Below are positions 9,621 to 18,466 of a stretch of 64,000 bases of DNA, piece by piece. This DNA comes from Candidatus Zixiibacteriota bacterium. Lineage in GTDB: Bacteria > Zixibacteria > MSB-5A5 > GN15 > FEB-12. The DNA is taken from positions 124,001 through 188,000 of the forward strand of contig JBFLZR010000004.1 in NCBI GenBank assembly GCA_040756055.1, read 5' to 3'. Under the pieces are notes generated by a model. That model was not told the origin of the DNA. It made no database searches and saw nothing but the letters and a program-made list of their open reading frames with translations. A program made the position numbers and the translations under genes. The stretch's first letter is position 1; each line of letters starts with the position of its first letter.

Positions 9621-11168
9621 TCACCCTCGTATTATCAGGGATTGGCCCGTCATTTCCTCGGGCTGCGGAATTCCCATTATATCGAGCACAGTCGGAGCGA
9701 CATCGGCAAGGATCCCGCCCTCTCGCATTTCAATCCGGGCAGGTTCACCGAGCTTTTTGGATGGGTCAAACACGACGAAGGGTACCAGACTTGTTGTGTG
9801 CGCGGTGAATGGGCCGCCGTTGTCGGGATCGATCATCATCTCGGCGTTGCCATGGTCGGCGGTGATAAGTGCCACGCCGCTGACTTTCTTGACAGCCTCA
9901 ATTAACCTGCCGAGGGCTATATCGACCGCCTCAACCGCCCTCTTGGCCGCCTCAAAAATGCCACTGTGACCAACCATGTCGCAGTTGGCGTAATTTATCA
10001 GTATAAAATCATACTTCCCCGACTCAATTTTCCTGACCGCGTTGTCGGTTACTTCGACCGACGACATCTCAGGCTGGAGGTCATAAGTGGCTACCTTCGG
10101 TGACGGGATAAGATCCCGGTCTTCCCCATCAAACGGCTTCTCTGTCCCGCCATTGAAAAAGAAAGTTACGTGAGCGTATTTTTCGGTCTCTGCCGTTCGA
10201 AGCTGCTTCAGACCTCTTTCCGACAGAATCTCCCCGAGAATATTATTCAGGTGTACCGGATGAAACGCGACGTTTGCCGCGGTCATATTCGCATGATAAT
10301 TGGTCATGGTGACCAATTCGATCTTCGGATTATCTTCGTGATTATACACCGGAATATCATCTCCGAGGAGCATAGAGCACAGCTGGCGCACCCGGTCCGC
10401 CCTGAAATTGAAAAATATCGCCGCGTCGCCATCTTTGAGGCGGCCGATAGAATCATCACCGAGGTCCATCACCACCGGCACTATGAACTCATCGGTTACA
10501 TTCTTTGCATACGACGCTTTTATCGCCTCAATCGGATCTGAAAATCTCTCACCTTCACCATACACTATCGCGCGATATGCCTTATCCACTCTTTCCCATC
10601 GTTTGTCACGATCCATACCATAATAGCGTCCACCGACAGTGGACACTCTGCCAAGTCCAATCTCTTTGAACTTGCGTAGCACCTCGGCCATGTAGTCCTT
10701 GCCGGCTGTGGGAGACGTGTCGCGTCCATCCATGAAAGCGTGAAGATACAGCTCTTTTACACCCTTTTTCTTCGCCAGTTCGGTCAGGGCGAAAAGATGA
10801 TCCATCGACGAGTGCACCAGACCATCGGAAACCAATCCGAACAGGTGTACCGCCTTACTTTCTGCCGCCACCCGCTCCATAGCGGAGGTGAAGGCTTTAT
10901 TTTCAAAGAAATCACCATCCTCGATGGCTTTGTCAATACGGGTTACATCCTGATACACCACCCGTCCGGCGCCGAGATTGAGATGACCCACCTCGCTGTT
11001 GCCCATCTGCCCCCTGGGAAGGCCTACTGAGAGACCGGAGCCATCGATTTTCGTGTTTGGAAAATTTGCGACCAGCCACTCAAAATTCGGCTTATGAGCG
11101 GCCGCAACAGCGTTGTCTGCTGTAGCTTCGCGAAGCCCGAATCCGTCAAGAACACAAAGAAGAACCAT
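9621..11168 (-). CDS. gpmI: 2,3-bisphosphoglycerate-independent phosphoglycerate mutase
   Basis: Interconverts 3- and 2-phosphoglycerate in glycolysis through a phosphoserine intermediate and two manganese ions. The protein is full length (515 residues). Asp8 in VLDGFG is the first metal ligand, Ser58 in QMGNSEVGHLNLGAGR is the phosphorylated serine, HAFMDGRDTSP and GGRYYGMDRD line the substrate site, and the C-terminal metal motifs are NCDMVGHSG and TADHGNAEMM. The start (ATG 11168) is 6 nt after the purM stop, so the two are co-transcribed. Confidence 0.96.
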   Translation of the reverse strand: MVLLCVLDGFGLREATADNAVAAAHKPNFEWLVANFPNTKIDGSGLSVGLPRGQMGNSEVGHLNLGAGRVVYQDVTRIDKAIEDGDFFENKAFTSAMERVAAESKAVHLFGLVSDGLVHSSMDHLFALTELAKKKGVKELYLHAFMDGRDTSPTAGKDYMAEVLRKFKEIGLGRVSTVGGRYYGMDRDKRWERVDKAYRAIVYGEGERFSDPIEAIKASYAKNVTDEFIVPVVMDLGDDSIGRLKDGDAAIFFNFRADRVRQLCSMLLGDDIPVYNHEDNPKIELVTMTNYHANMTAANVAFHPVHLNNILGEILSERGLKQLRTAETEKYAHVTFFFNGGTEKPFDGEDRDLIPSPKVATYDLQPEMSSVEVTDNAVRKIESGKYDFILINYANCDMVGHSGIFEAAKRAVEAVDIALGRLIEAVKKVSGVALITADHGNAEMMIDPDNGGPFTAHTTSLVPFVVFDPSKKLGEPARIEMREGGILADVAPTVLDIMGIPQPEEMTGQSLIIRG

Positions 11169-11174
11169 ATCGCG

Positions 11175-12224
11175 TTATATCAGCTTTACTGATTTGTCCC
11201 CTTTTGTGATTGAACCAATTATATACGCCTTCTCCGAGTGACCTGCTAAGTCTTTCACGATCGCGTCAACTTGAGATGGCGGCACTACGAGTATATACCC
11301 GATACCCATGTTAAAGGCCGAATAAACATCATCGGGGTCAATATCTCCAACCTTGCGCAAATACTCGAATATCGGCAATACTTCCCACGATGATTTATCG
11401 ATCTCGGCTCCGATCCCATCGGGCAGGATTCTTTTCAAGTTGCCCGGGATACCGCCGCCGGTGATGTGGGCCATGCCGTGAATTTTGTATTTTTCCAACA
11501 GAGGATGAATCACGGGCGCATAGCATCGGTGGACTTTCATCAACGCCTCGGCGATAGTCATCCCAAGCTCATCGACATAGTCGTCCGGCTTGTGCCCGGC
11601 TATCTCGAAAGCCACCTTCCTTGCCAGCGTGTAGCCATTGGTGTGAAGGCCGCTTGATTTCAGGCCGATACAAACATCACCCTGTTCGATTGTGGAGCCG
11701 TTGATAATCTTATCCTGATCAACCACGCCCACGACAAAACCGACCAGATCGTATTCCCCCGGCTGGTAAAATCCCGGCAGTTCGGCCATTTCTCCTCCAA
11801 CGAGAGCCACTCCGGCATTGCGGCAGCCGCGCGCCAGACCTTCGAGCAGAGCCGCAACAACATCCTGCTCGAGTTTTCCCACCCCGATATAGTCCAGAAA
11901 GAAAAGCCCTTTGGCGCCGTGCACCAGGATGTCGTTGATGCAGTGATTGGCAAGATCTTCGCCGACAGTCGTATGAATACCGGTCATGAAGGCCAGCTTG
12001 ACTTTGGTTCCGACGCTGTCGGTGGATGATATCAGAACGGGTTGTTTGATATTGGTCATATCCGGCTTGAAAAAACCGCCGAACGACCCTAAGCCGGTGA
12101 GAACCTGTGGGTTGAAAGTCGACGCAGCGAGTTGCTTGATTCTTTCAACCGCCTGCTCCCCGGCTTTAACATCTACGCCGCTGTCGGCATAGGTGAGACG
12201 TGCTTTTTTATCCTTGTTATTCAT
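11175..12224 (-). CDS. purM: Phosphoribosylformylglycinamidine cyclo-ligase (AIR synthase)
   Basis: Closes the imidazole ring in step five of purine synthesis, using ATP and FGAM. The protein has 349 residues from ATG 12224; the frame extends 5 codons further to 12239, but the shorter start fits the family N-terminus (NNKDKKARLTYADSGVDV). Recognisable blocks are SSTDSVGTKVKLA, HCINDILVHGAKGLFFLDY, GGEMAELPGFY and HITGGGIPGNLKRILP. No other purine gene lies in the window, so the gene is separated from the rest of its pathway. Confidence 0.95.
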   Translation of the reverse strand: MNNKDKKARLTYADSGVDVKAGEQAVERIKQLAASTFNPQVLTGLGSFGGFFKPDMTNIKQPVLISSTDSVGTKVKLAFMTGIHTTVGEDLANHCINDILVHGAKGLFFLDYIGVGKLEQDVVAALLEGLARGCRNAGVALVGGEMAELPGFYQPGEYDLVGFVVGVVDQDKIINGSTIEQGDVCIGLKSSGLHTNGYTLARKVAFEIAGHKPDDYVDELGMTIAEALMKVHRCYAPVIHPLLEKYKIHGMAHITGGGIPGNLKRILPDGIGAEIDKSSWEVLPIFEYLRKVGDIDPDDVYSAFNMGIGYILVVPPSQVDAIVKDLAGHSEKAYIIGSITKGDKSVKLI

Positions 12225-12286
12225 TGGAAATATATACACTTAGGGGGCTCGATTGTCAACTAACCTTGCCGACTAAAAAGTCCGGG

Positions 12287-13087
12287 CTATTGCGACGGCC
12301 AACCTATCGGCATCATCAGAATAGCCGCTTCCTGTTTCGGGTCAACTCCGAGAAATTCGTTGAGCCGGTCATCGTTAAATGCCCCAACGACTACCGTCCC
12401 CAGCCCCAGCGCGGCGCACTGAAGACTTATGTTCTGGCTGATACAGCCCGCCTCGATATAACAATACCGGTAGCCCCGGTCGGAGTATTTGACAGTCGAC
12501 CGGTCCCAGCGGGCGGCCAGAATGACCGTCAGGGGTGAAAAGCCGACTGCAGCCTGGCCGTTGGAAGCTTTGTGAAGCTGGCTGCTGAAGTCCCCCTCTT
12601 TGACGAGATCAAGGCTGCTGTCAGCCACGTGGAAATGGTAAAGCCCATCTTCGAGTGATTCCACATCGGCGGCCGCTATGTATATATCGATCGGATAGAG
12701 CGCCCCGCCCGATGGTGCGGTTCGCATCTGGTAACCGCGCGACGAGTGCGTGATGCCATCGGCCGCCAGTAGCACCCTCGCCACCAGGTCCAGGCTGACG
12801 TGTTTTTCGGCAAACGACCGGGTCGATTTCCTTTCATCGAGCGCCTTTTCCAAAGTTACCCCCGTCCCCGCAAGCGGCTCAAGTTTGATTTTCTTCGCCC
12901 CTTCATAAGACTTGTACAGCGGGACTTCTTTACCCCAGTGCGGGGTTTCGGCCTTGCTGCCCTCATCGCCGTAACTGGTCTCGTGGTGGAATCTCTGACT
13001 GATAGAGAGAGAATCCCCTTGAGCATGACCGATACCGAAACCGGCTATACTGGCTGCCAGCAGGATCGCTGGAAGTTTCATATTCAT
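12287..13087 (-). CDS. Exported SagB/ThcOx-type nitroreductase-family protein
   Basis: A 266-residue flavin nitroreductase-fold protein starting at ATG 13087, which has a GGAGA site 8 nt upstream. Residues 1-24 are a signal peptide (MNMKLPAILLAASIAGFGIGHAQG), so the enzyme should act in the periplasm. The fold motifs are RKSTRSFAEKHVSLDLVARVL, GGALYPIDIYIAA, YIEAGCISQNISLQCAALGLGTVVVGAF and a C-terminal ILMMPIGWP, typical of SagB-type FMN dehydrogenases. No azole-peptide precursor or cyclodehydratase is nearby, so a role in peptide natural product synthesis is not supported. Substrate unknown. An 89-nt gap separates it from rluD upstream. Confidence 0.85.
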   Translation of the reverse strand: MNMKLPAILLAASIAGFGIGHAQGDSLSISQRFHHETSYGDEGSKAETPHWGKEVPLYKSYEGAKKIKLEPLAGTGVTLEKALDERKSTRSFAEKHVSLDLVARVLLAADGITHSSRGYQMRTAPSGGALYPIDIYIAAADVESLEDGLYHFHVADSSLDLVKEGDFSSQLHKASNGQAAVGFSPLTVILAARWDRSTVKYSDRGYRYCYIEAGCISQNISLQCAALGLGTVVVGAFNDDRLNEFLGVDPKQEAAILMMPIGWPSQ

Positions 13088-13176
13088 ATCAGAGTCTCCA
13101 GAAATTGTGGTTTCAGTCCAAATCTGAAAGAACACTTATTAGCAGACGAATCATATTCGCCATACAGCCGTGGTAT

Positions 13177-14172
13177 TTATACACCCGATCTGTCCAGTTT
13201 CGTCAGCAGCCCCGCAAAGTCTTCCGGCAAGTCGGATTCGAGCGCGATACTCTCCCCGCTCACCGGATGCGCAAACTCCAGCTTCTTTGCGTGAAGCGCC
13301 TGTCGTCTGATAAGGGCCAGAAGCTCCCTGGCCAACTGACGTTCCGGAGCGAAAATGCCCCGGTGCCACTTATCCCGACCGCCATACTCCGGATCGCCGA
13401 ACACCGGGTGCCCCTCGTGAGAAAAATGAACTCTTATCTGGTGCGTCCGACCGGTCATCAGGTTGACTTCCAGAAGATCATACGACCGATACCTCTTGAG
13501 AAGTTTGTACCGGGTAATGGCCTGACGGCCGGATGTTTCGGTAACGGCCATTTTTTTGCGGTCGCGCGAAGATCGGCCGACCGGCAAATCAATCTCCCCT
13601 TCCTCCTTTTTCACATGACCGCAGATAAGCGCCAGATAGGTGCGCTTGATGTCACGCTGTTGAAGAGCCTTTTGAAGTTTCTGATAAACCTCATCAGTTT
13701 TCGCTACAAGCAAAAGCCCGGAGGTTTCTTTATCAAGACGATGCACTATTCCCGGACGGTCAGGGGCGGAACCGGATGAGAGCTTCTTAAAATGAAACAT
13801 CAGCGCGTTGACCAGCGTACCCGAATAGTTTCCCGCTCCCGGGTGAGTAACCATACCGGCCGGTTTATTGACAACCGCCAGATAGTCATCTTCAAAAACG
13901 ATATCGATGGCAATGTCCTGCGGTTTTACATCGGTTGGCGGCGGCGCGAAAATCGTTAAAGAGATTATGTCACCCGATTCGACCTGTGATTTCTTGGAGA
14001 CCTTTTCGCCGTTCAGAAGAACATAACCGTCCTCGATAAGCTTCTGCGCCCGGCTTCGCGTCAGTTTCGCGTCAGGGTGGCCGCCAAGGTAACTATCGAT
14101 ACGCTGCCGGCTTACCCCCGCTTCGACCGTTATCCGCACACGCTTGGGTTCTTCAGGCGATGTTGCCGCCAT
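13177..14172 (-). CDS. rluD: RluD-like 23S rRNA pseudouridine synthase
   Basis: Converts uridines of 23S rRNA to pseudouridine. The 331-residue protein has an N-terminal S4 RNA-binding domain (about 18-75, with SRAQKLIEDGYVLLNG) and the catalytic domain from about 90. The invariant catalytic aspartate is Asp147 in HRLDKETSGLLLVAK, and RTHQIRVHFSHEGHPVFGDPEYGG is the conserved C-terminal motif. The family also contains RluA and RluC enzymes, so target positions are inferred. It begins 8 nt after the PdxJ-like gene. Confidence 0.9.
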   Translation of the reverse strand: MAATSPEEPKRVRITVEAGVSRQRIDSYLGGHPDAKLTRSRAQKLIEDGYVLLNGEKVSKKSQVESGDIISLTIFAPPPTDVKPQDIAIDIVFEDDYLAVVNKPAGMVTHPGAGNYSGTLVNALMFHFKKLSSGSAPDRPGIVHRLDKETSGLLLVAKTDEVYQKLQKALQQRDIKRTYLALICGHVKKEEGEIDLPVGRSSRDRKKMAVTETSGRQAITRYKLLKRYRSYDLLEVNLMTGRTHQIRVHFSHEGHPVFGDPEYGGRDKWHRGIFAPERQLARELLALIRRQALHAKKLEFAHPVSGESIALESDLPEDFAGLLTKLDRSGV

Positions 14173-14180
14173 ATTATGAC

Positions 14181-14912
14181 CTATCCGGGTTGCCGGGTGC
14201 TTCTTATTGCCGCGAGCATTTCAGAAACGGCTCTCTCGTAGCCGACCAGTAGCGCCCGCGAGCCAATAGCGTGACCGATTATGAACTCATCGATATAACC
14301 AAGCTCCGCCAGCGGCTGGATATTCTTGTAGGTAACGCCGCGACCGCAGTAAACACCGAGATTCTGCTTTGAAGCCGAGTTGACCGCTTTATCGATGCGG
14401 TCCAGCTCGGTTTGCGCGTCCTCCACCGTACGAGCTTCCGTAAATCCTTTGCAGTTTACCAGCACGGCGGCCGCGCCGGCCTTCGAGGCCCCTTTTATAT
14501 CGTCACTTTCGGGCTCAACATAGAACCCGGCGTTGATACCCACGCCTCTGAAACGGTCGACAATATCACCGAAATCCACCGGCGCGCTGTTGAAATCAAT
14601 GGTCGTTACCGGGCTGTCGCTGTCGGCGTGGTCCGCCGCGAATATGACCATCCACGGTTTTATCTCCAACGCCTGATCGATCAGCTCATCGGCCGGGGGC
14701 ATCTCGACTATCAACTTTGTTTTTACTATTCCTTTGAGAATGTATAGATCCCGGTCGCGGATGTACTTGCGGTCGCGACGAACCTGCACGGCGATTCCAT
14801 CGGCGCCCGCGAGTTCGGCAAGTACCGCCGCCTGTGCCGGGTCCGGTTCACTCAGGCGGCGAACCGATCTGAGAACAGCCACCAGATCTATATTAACGGT
14901 AAGGCCGGACAC
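14181..14912 (-). CDS. PdxJ-family TIM-barrel protein with altered active site
   Basis: A 243-residue homologue of pyridoxine 5'-phosphate synthase. It starts at GTG 14912 with a strong GGAGGGA site. The family scaffold is clear: VNIDLVAVLR, PDPAQAAVLAELAGADGIAV, DRDLYILKG, IVEMPP and IIGHAIGSRAL. Compared with the E. coli enzyme from memory, the active-site His43 (VHLRED) is Gln here (VQVRRD), His50 (RRHI) is Tyr (RKYI), His191 (NAGHGL) is Arg (YCGRGV) and the early NIDHIAT is NIDLVAV. Arg45, Glu70 and the GHAI histidine are kept. Ordinary PdxJ activity is therefore doubtful; it could be a divergent synthase or a repurposed barrel. It lies 29 nt after rsmA and 8 nt before rluD. Confidence 0.8.
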   Translation of the reverse strand: MSGLTVNIDLVAVLRSVRRLSEPDPAQAAVLAELAGADGIAVQVRRDRKYIRDRDLYILKGIVKTKLIVEMPPADELIDQALEIKPWMVIFAADHADSDSPVTTIDFNSAPVDFGDIVDRFRGVGINAGFYVEPESDDIKGASKAGAAAVLVNCKGFTEARTVEDAQTELDRIDKAVNSASKQNLGVYCGRGVTYKNIQPLAELGYIDEFIIGHAIGSRALLVGYERAVSEMLAAIRSTRQPG

Positions 14913-14941
14913 AAATCCCTCCTTGCTTTTTTCGTTTGCTA

Positions 14942-15745
14942 TCAGTCTTTATACGGAAATATTGTATGGGAGGCCAAATGATTAGTCAATTCTAAAAACC
15001 GCGCTATCGACAGTTCCTCGGCGCGGCACCTTTCGGACAACCCCATTTCGGTCAAAACACCGACAACATCCGCCCTCTCGCCGGACAAACCTTCCATGAG
15101 ATTATTGACCAGAGTCTTACGCCGCTGTTTAAACGCATGCCGAACCACCGTTTCGAACAAATCGAAGTTGTCCACGTGAATCGATTTTTTCGGCTTCAGC
15201 TCTATTACCGACGATGTCACTTTTGGAGGCGGTTCAAAGTGTATCGGAGAGACATCGAAACAGATTTGGACATCAAAATGGAGCTGGGTAAAAATCGCGA
15301 TGGGCGACCAGTTTTTGGAGCCGGCAGATGATGCCAGACGTCGGCCCACTTCCTTTTGCACCATGAAAACGGCGCCGGTGATGTTATCACGATGCCGTAC
15401 GACCCAGTCTATTACCGGCGAGGTAATATTATACGGAAGATTTCCAACCAGTTTGTAGCAATCATAATCGGGCTCGTACGACAGGAAATCTGCCTGAATT
15501 ATTTGAAGGTTTTCATACCGGGCGGCCAGTTTGCCCAGATAGCCGGCCAGATCGCGGTCAAACTCCACCGCAACAATTTTGGCGCCGGTTTCAGCGAGCG
15601 CAACTGTGAGCGCCCCGCGCCCCGGGCCGATTTCGATGATTACCTCACCCGGCTTGGCATTCACGACATCACGAATTTTATCGATAATAGCGCGGGATGT
15701 CAGAAAATTCTGTCCCAGCCTTTTTTTGGCGCGGTAACCGCCCAT
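14942..15745 (-). CDS. rsmA: 16S rRNA A1518/A1519 dimethyltransferase
   Basis: Dimethylates two adjacent adenines near the 3' end of 16S rRNA using S-adenosylmethionine (also called KsgA). The 267-residue protein has KKRLGQNFLTS at the N-terminus, the SAM-binding IEIGPGRGALTVAL, the catalytic NLPYNIT motif, FMVQKEVGRRL, and a C-terminal helical domain with HAFKQRRKTLVNNL. All are standard. It begins 2 nt after tatD, a neighbour pairing also known from Firmicutes. Confidence 0.95.
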   Translation of the reverse strand: MGGYRAKKRLGQNFLTSRAIIDKIRDVVNAKPGEVIIEIGPGRGALTVALAETGAKIVAVEFDRDLAGYLGKLAARYENLQIIQADFLSYEPDYDCYKLVGNLPYNITSPVIDWVVRHRDNITGAVFMVQKEVGRRLASSAGSKNWSPIAIFTQLHFDVQICFDVSPIHFEPPPKVTSSVIELKPKKSIHVDNFDLFETVVRHAFKQRRKTLVNNLMEGLSGERADVVGVLTEMGLSERCRAEELSIARFLELTNHLASHTIFPYKD

Positions 15746-15747
15746 GA

Positions 15748-16524
15748 CTACTCTCCGAGTGTTTCCACGAGCGAGAACAATTTCTGGCAGGTGCGGTCTA
15801 TGGTTTTCTCGATCTCTTTGAAGCTCATATTTTTCAACTCTGCCATCTTTTCATAGACATGCTTGACAAGCGCCGGCCGATTGGTCTTGCCTCTGAATGG
15901 AACCGGCGTCAGATAGGGAGCATCCGTTTCGAGAACAATCTTTTCAAGCGGAACCACCCGGGCCAGTTCGGACATACGGGAATTCTTGAAAGTGATAATA
16001 CCATTGACCGCGATAAGAAATCCCAAGTCAAGAACTTCAGCGGCATCGGTCATATCTCCGGGGAAACTGTGAAAAACTCCACCACGCAAATCCGGAGCGA
16101 ATTCTTTGACAATCGCCACCGTGTCTTCGAATGCCTCGCGGGTGTGAATTACGACCGGAAGTTTCGTTTCCACCGCCATCTGCAGAAAGCGCTGGAAGAC
16201 CTGACGCTGTATCTTCCGGGGCGAAAGATCGCGATAGTAATCCAGCCCGATCTCTCCTATGGCGACCACCTTTTTTTCATCCGCCATAGCCCGCATCTTT
16301 TCATACTCCGTATCGTTGACCTTGCGGGCATCGTGCGGGTGCACTCCGACCGTAGCGTAAACCGAACCGAATTCTTTAGCCAGAGAGAGTGACTCGGTTG
16401 AGCTTTGGAGATCGGTACCGATGTTGACGATAGTGTGCACGCCAACCGAAGTTGCTTCGTCGACGAGTTCCTTTGGTGTGCCACTGTGGTCGATGAAATT
16501 GAGATGGCAGTGAGAATCAATCAT
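15748..16524 (-). CDS. tatD: TatD-family metal-dependent DNase/hydrolase
   Basis: A 258-residue TIM-barrel amidohydrolase-like enzyme with 3'-5' exonuclease or tRNA-processing roles in characterised relatives. Metal-binding motifs are DSHCHLNF at the N-terminus, AIGEIGLDY, VIHTREAF, GVFHSFPG and the final LETDAPYLTP. Its ATG overlaps the metG stop by 1 nt (TAATG). The metG-tatD-rsmA order is a widespread conserved block. Confidence 0.94.
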   Translation of the reverse strand: MIDSHCHLNFIDHSGTPKELVDEATSVGVHTIVNIGTDLQSSTESLSLAKEFGSVYATVGVHPHDARKVNDTEYEKMRAMADEKKVVAIGEIGLDYYRDLSPRKIQRQVFQRFLQMAVETKLPVVIHTREAFEDTVAIVKEFAPDLRGGVFHSFPGDMTDAAEVLDLGFLIAVNGIITFKNSRMSELARVVPLEKIVLETDAPYLTPVPFRGKTNRPALVKHVYEKMAELKNMSFKEIEKTIDRTCQKLFSLVETLGE

Positions 16525-18446
16525 TAGCTAATCTTGGCGCCCGGCGGCAGATCTTCATCGGGAGTCAGCAGAGTGAGTTTCTTGCCTTTCGACGCCGCCA
16601 GCAACATGCCGTTCGATTCGACACCGCGAATTACAGCCGGCTTGAGATTCGTGATCACGATTATCTTCATACCGGTGATCTTTTCCGGCGGGTAATGCTG
16701 CGCCACGCCGGCTACAATCTGACGTTTCTCCGTACCGATATCGACCTGAAGTTTGAGCAGCTTGTCGGCGCCCTCGACTCTTTCAGCGCTGAGCACCTGG
16801 GCCACCCGGAGATCCACACGGGCAAACTCGCCGATATCAATCAGGTTGGATTCATCGGCAGCCAGCTTCTGGGGCTGTTCAGACTCTTTCTTATCCGATT
16901 TTGGCTTCAACCGAGGGAATATCCCTTCATCAATGACTACTTGTGAACCCGGCTCTATCTCGAAGAATTTCTGAGCATGCTCCAGCGTCAGAGTGCTGTC
17001 ATCCAGTGAGAACACCTTGCGCACTTCGCGCATCTTGTTGGGCATAACCGGGAAAAGCACCACCGAGACAATACGGATTATCTCGCTGCACGCGTAGAGA
17101 ATGCCGCCCATCTGGCCGATCTTGCCCTGTTTGGCCAACTGCCACGGCGCGCTGTCATTGAAAAACTTATTAGTAGCCTTGACAAGATTCATGGCGTCCA
17201 AGATGGCATTACCGAGACGGAAATTTCTGATGTGATCATGCGCCGCCCCGGGCAACGCCTCCGATTGCTCCATGAGCTGCTGAAGTCCATCGATCTCCTT
17301 GACCGGAAGCGGCATTTTGCCGTCGAAATTGCTGACAATCATCTTGGCCACACGCGACACGAGATTGCCAAGGTCGTTGGCCAGGTCGGAATTGTATTGT
17401 GTTACGAAACGGCTCGCTTGAATATCACCATCGACACCAAACGGATACTGCGTCAAGAGCAAATATCGCGTGGCATCGGCGCCGAATTCTTCAACCATAA
17501 CGTTCGGGTCAATCTGATTGCCCAGTGACTTGGACATCTTGCGGCCATCGACCGTAAAAAACCCGTGGAGAAAGATCGTATCGGGCAATTTCACCCCCGC
17601 CGCCATCAACATCGCCGGCCAGTACAAACAGTGAAACTTGAGAATCTCCTTGGCCATCAGATGAATGATCTCGCCGCCGTTCCACCATTTATCGAACTTG
17701 GCCTGATCATCGGCATACCCCATAGCCGAAATGTAATTCGACAACGCGTCCACCCACACATACGCCATTTGACTCTTGTCGAAAGGAAGCGGTATGCCCC
17801 ACTTGACACGCTCGCGCGAAAGGGAGAAATCGGGAAGGTCCTGATTGATGAGCCCGAGCACTTCGCGGCGACGTTCATCGGGCAGAATCACCAACTCATT
17901 CGATTCAATCTTTTTCTTGATCTTATCCGCGAAAGCCGTCAGACGGAAAAAGTAGTTCTTCTCTTTCAAGCGTTCCGGCGGCTTCTTGTGATCCGGACAC
18001 TCACCATCGACCAGATCTTTCTCGGTGATAAATTTCTCGCAGCCCGTACAATAGAGACCTTCATAGTAATCCGAGTAAACTACATCCCGTCCGTCATCCG
18101 TCTTGGCACTTCGCATGGCTTCGAGAATTTTTTGCACCGCTCGGGTATGACGTTCGGAGGTCGTTCGGATAAAATCATCATTTTCTATATCGAGATTTTT
18201 CCACGCGCGTTTGAATGTTTCCACCGTCCGGTCACAGAACTCGATCTCCGAAAGCCCGGCCGCCTGCGCTGCCTCGGCAATTTTGGTACCGTGTTCGTCG
18301 GTACCGGTCAGAAAGAAAGCTTCACGTCCCGCCAGACGGTAAAAGCGCGCCATCACGTCTGCGGCGATAGTGGTGTAGGCGTGTCCGATATGCGGTTTAT
18401 CGTTCACGTAATAAATCGGCGTCGTTATGTAAACTGGCCTGGCCAA
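16524..18446 (-). CDS. metG: Methionyl-tRNA synthetase with C-terminal tRNA-binding domain
   Basis: Charges tRNA-Met. The 640-residue protein starts at TTG 18446, preceded by a strong AAGGAGAG site. The class I HIGH motif is PHIGHAYT and the KMSKS motif is RKMSKSLGN. The connective peptide has one zinc knuckle, with Cys-x2-Cys in YCTGCEKF followed by Cys-x2-His in ECPDHKK. The anticodon-binding helices follow, and a Trbp111-like OB domain starts at about residue 530 (DLRVAQVLSAERVEGADKLLKL, ending SNGMLLAAS). The gene lies 20 nt after ricT. Confidence 0.96.
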   Translation of the reverse strand: MARPVYITTPIYYVNDKPHIGHAYTTIAADVMARFYRLAGREAFFLTGTDEHGTKIAEAAQAAGLSEIEFCDRTVETFKRAWKNLDIENDDFIRTTSERHTRAVQKILEAMRSAKTDDGRDVVYSDYYEGLYCTGCEKFITEKDLVDGECPDHKKPPERLKEKNYFFRLTAFADKIKKKIESNELVILPDERRREVLGLINQDLPDFSLSRERVKWGIPLPFDKSQMAYVWVDALSNYISAMGYADDQAKFDKWWNGGEIIHLMAKEILKFHCLYWPAMLMAAGVKLPDTIFLHGFFTVDGRKMSKSLGNQIDPNVMVEEFGADATRYLLLTQYPFGVDGDIQASRFVTQYNSDLANDLGNLVSRVAKMIVSNFDGKMPLPVKEIDGLQQLMEQSEALPGAAHDHIRNFRLGNAILDAMNLVKATNKFFNDSAPWQLAKQGKIGQMGGILYACSEIIRIVSVVLFPVMPNKMREVRKVFSLDDSTLTLEHAQKFFEIEPGSQVVIDEGIFPRLKPKSDKKESEQPQKLAADESNLIDIGEFARVDLRVAQVLSAERVEGADKLLKLQVDIGTEKRQIVAGVAQHYPPEKITGMKIIVITNLKPAVIRGVESNGMLLAASKGKKLTLLTPDEDLPPGAKIS

Positions 18447-18466
18447 ACTGCTCTCTCCTTACTTTC

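Noticed and set aside
12287-13087. Part of a thiazole/oxazole-modified peptide cluster
   Set aside because: No precursor peptide, cyclodehydratase or transporter is nearby and the enzyme carries a signal peptide.
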